NCBI GenBank assembly: GCA_965546615.1
Contig: CBEUVQ010000074.1
Coordinates: forward strand, 1-5,479
Reading direction: 5' to 3'
Source: CBEUVQ01 sp965546615
GTDB lineage: Bacteria > Bacillota > Desulfotomaculia > Desulfotomaculales > Desulfohalotomaculaceae
DNA: 5,479 nt
In this document: piece after piece, positions 5,473-5,479 of the stretch
Layout of the letters: the number at the start of each line of letters is the position of its first letter
Numbering within the stretch: the stretch's first letter is position 1
The notes under the pieces: model-generated
Seen by the model: the letters and a program-made list of their open reading frames with translations, nothing else
Told to the model about the DNA's origin: nothing
The model's database searches: none
Program-made: the position numbers and the translations under genes

Positions 5473-5479
5473 AAAGGAA

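Overview
The window is 5.5 kb of ordinary-looking chromosome from what is probably a low-to-moderate GC Bacillota (Firmicute). The reasons are strong Gram-positive-style Shine-Dalgarno sequences (one matches the 16S 3' end over about nine bases), AT-rich intergenic DNA with good SigA-type promoters, intrinsic terminators, and an SLH-domain cell-surface protein. SLH proteins also occur in diderm Negativicutes, so the class cannot be fixed from this sequence. No insertion sequence, phage gene, CRISPR array, tRNA or rRNA was seen.

Layout, left to right. (1) The 3' end of ychF, encoding the Obg-like ribosome-associated ATPase, on the + strand; its start lies outside the window. (2) A convergent gene on the - strand for a YkgJ-type cysteine-cluster protein (CxxCxxCC). 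The two genes share one bidirectional terminator. (3) A divergent intergenic region of about 350 bp (1204-1556). It holds an extended -10 promoter for the - strand gene and, on the + strand, an orphan promoter-hairpin-terminator cassette with no gene in it, followed by a second promoter with hexamer repeats resembling PhoP boxes. (4) A Na+/phosphate cotransporter with a C-terminal PhoU-like domain, on the + strand; its real start is probably GTG 1557. (5) A convergent - strand gene for a secreted SLH-domain surface protein. Its C-terminal two thirds is six diverged repeats that become extremely acidic. This pair also shares a near-perfect bidirectional terminator.

Each gene appears to be its own transcription unit, so there is no visible operon logic linking them. 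The possible exception is phosphate. The cotransporter has a PhoU-like domain, and its upstream region has features that could respond to phosphate or end transcription early. The two least ordinary features are the orphan transcription cassette at about 1322-1471 (candidate small RNA or attenuated leader) and the acidic repeat protein at 3403-5415. Neither is proven to be a new system.
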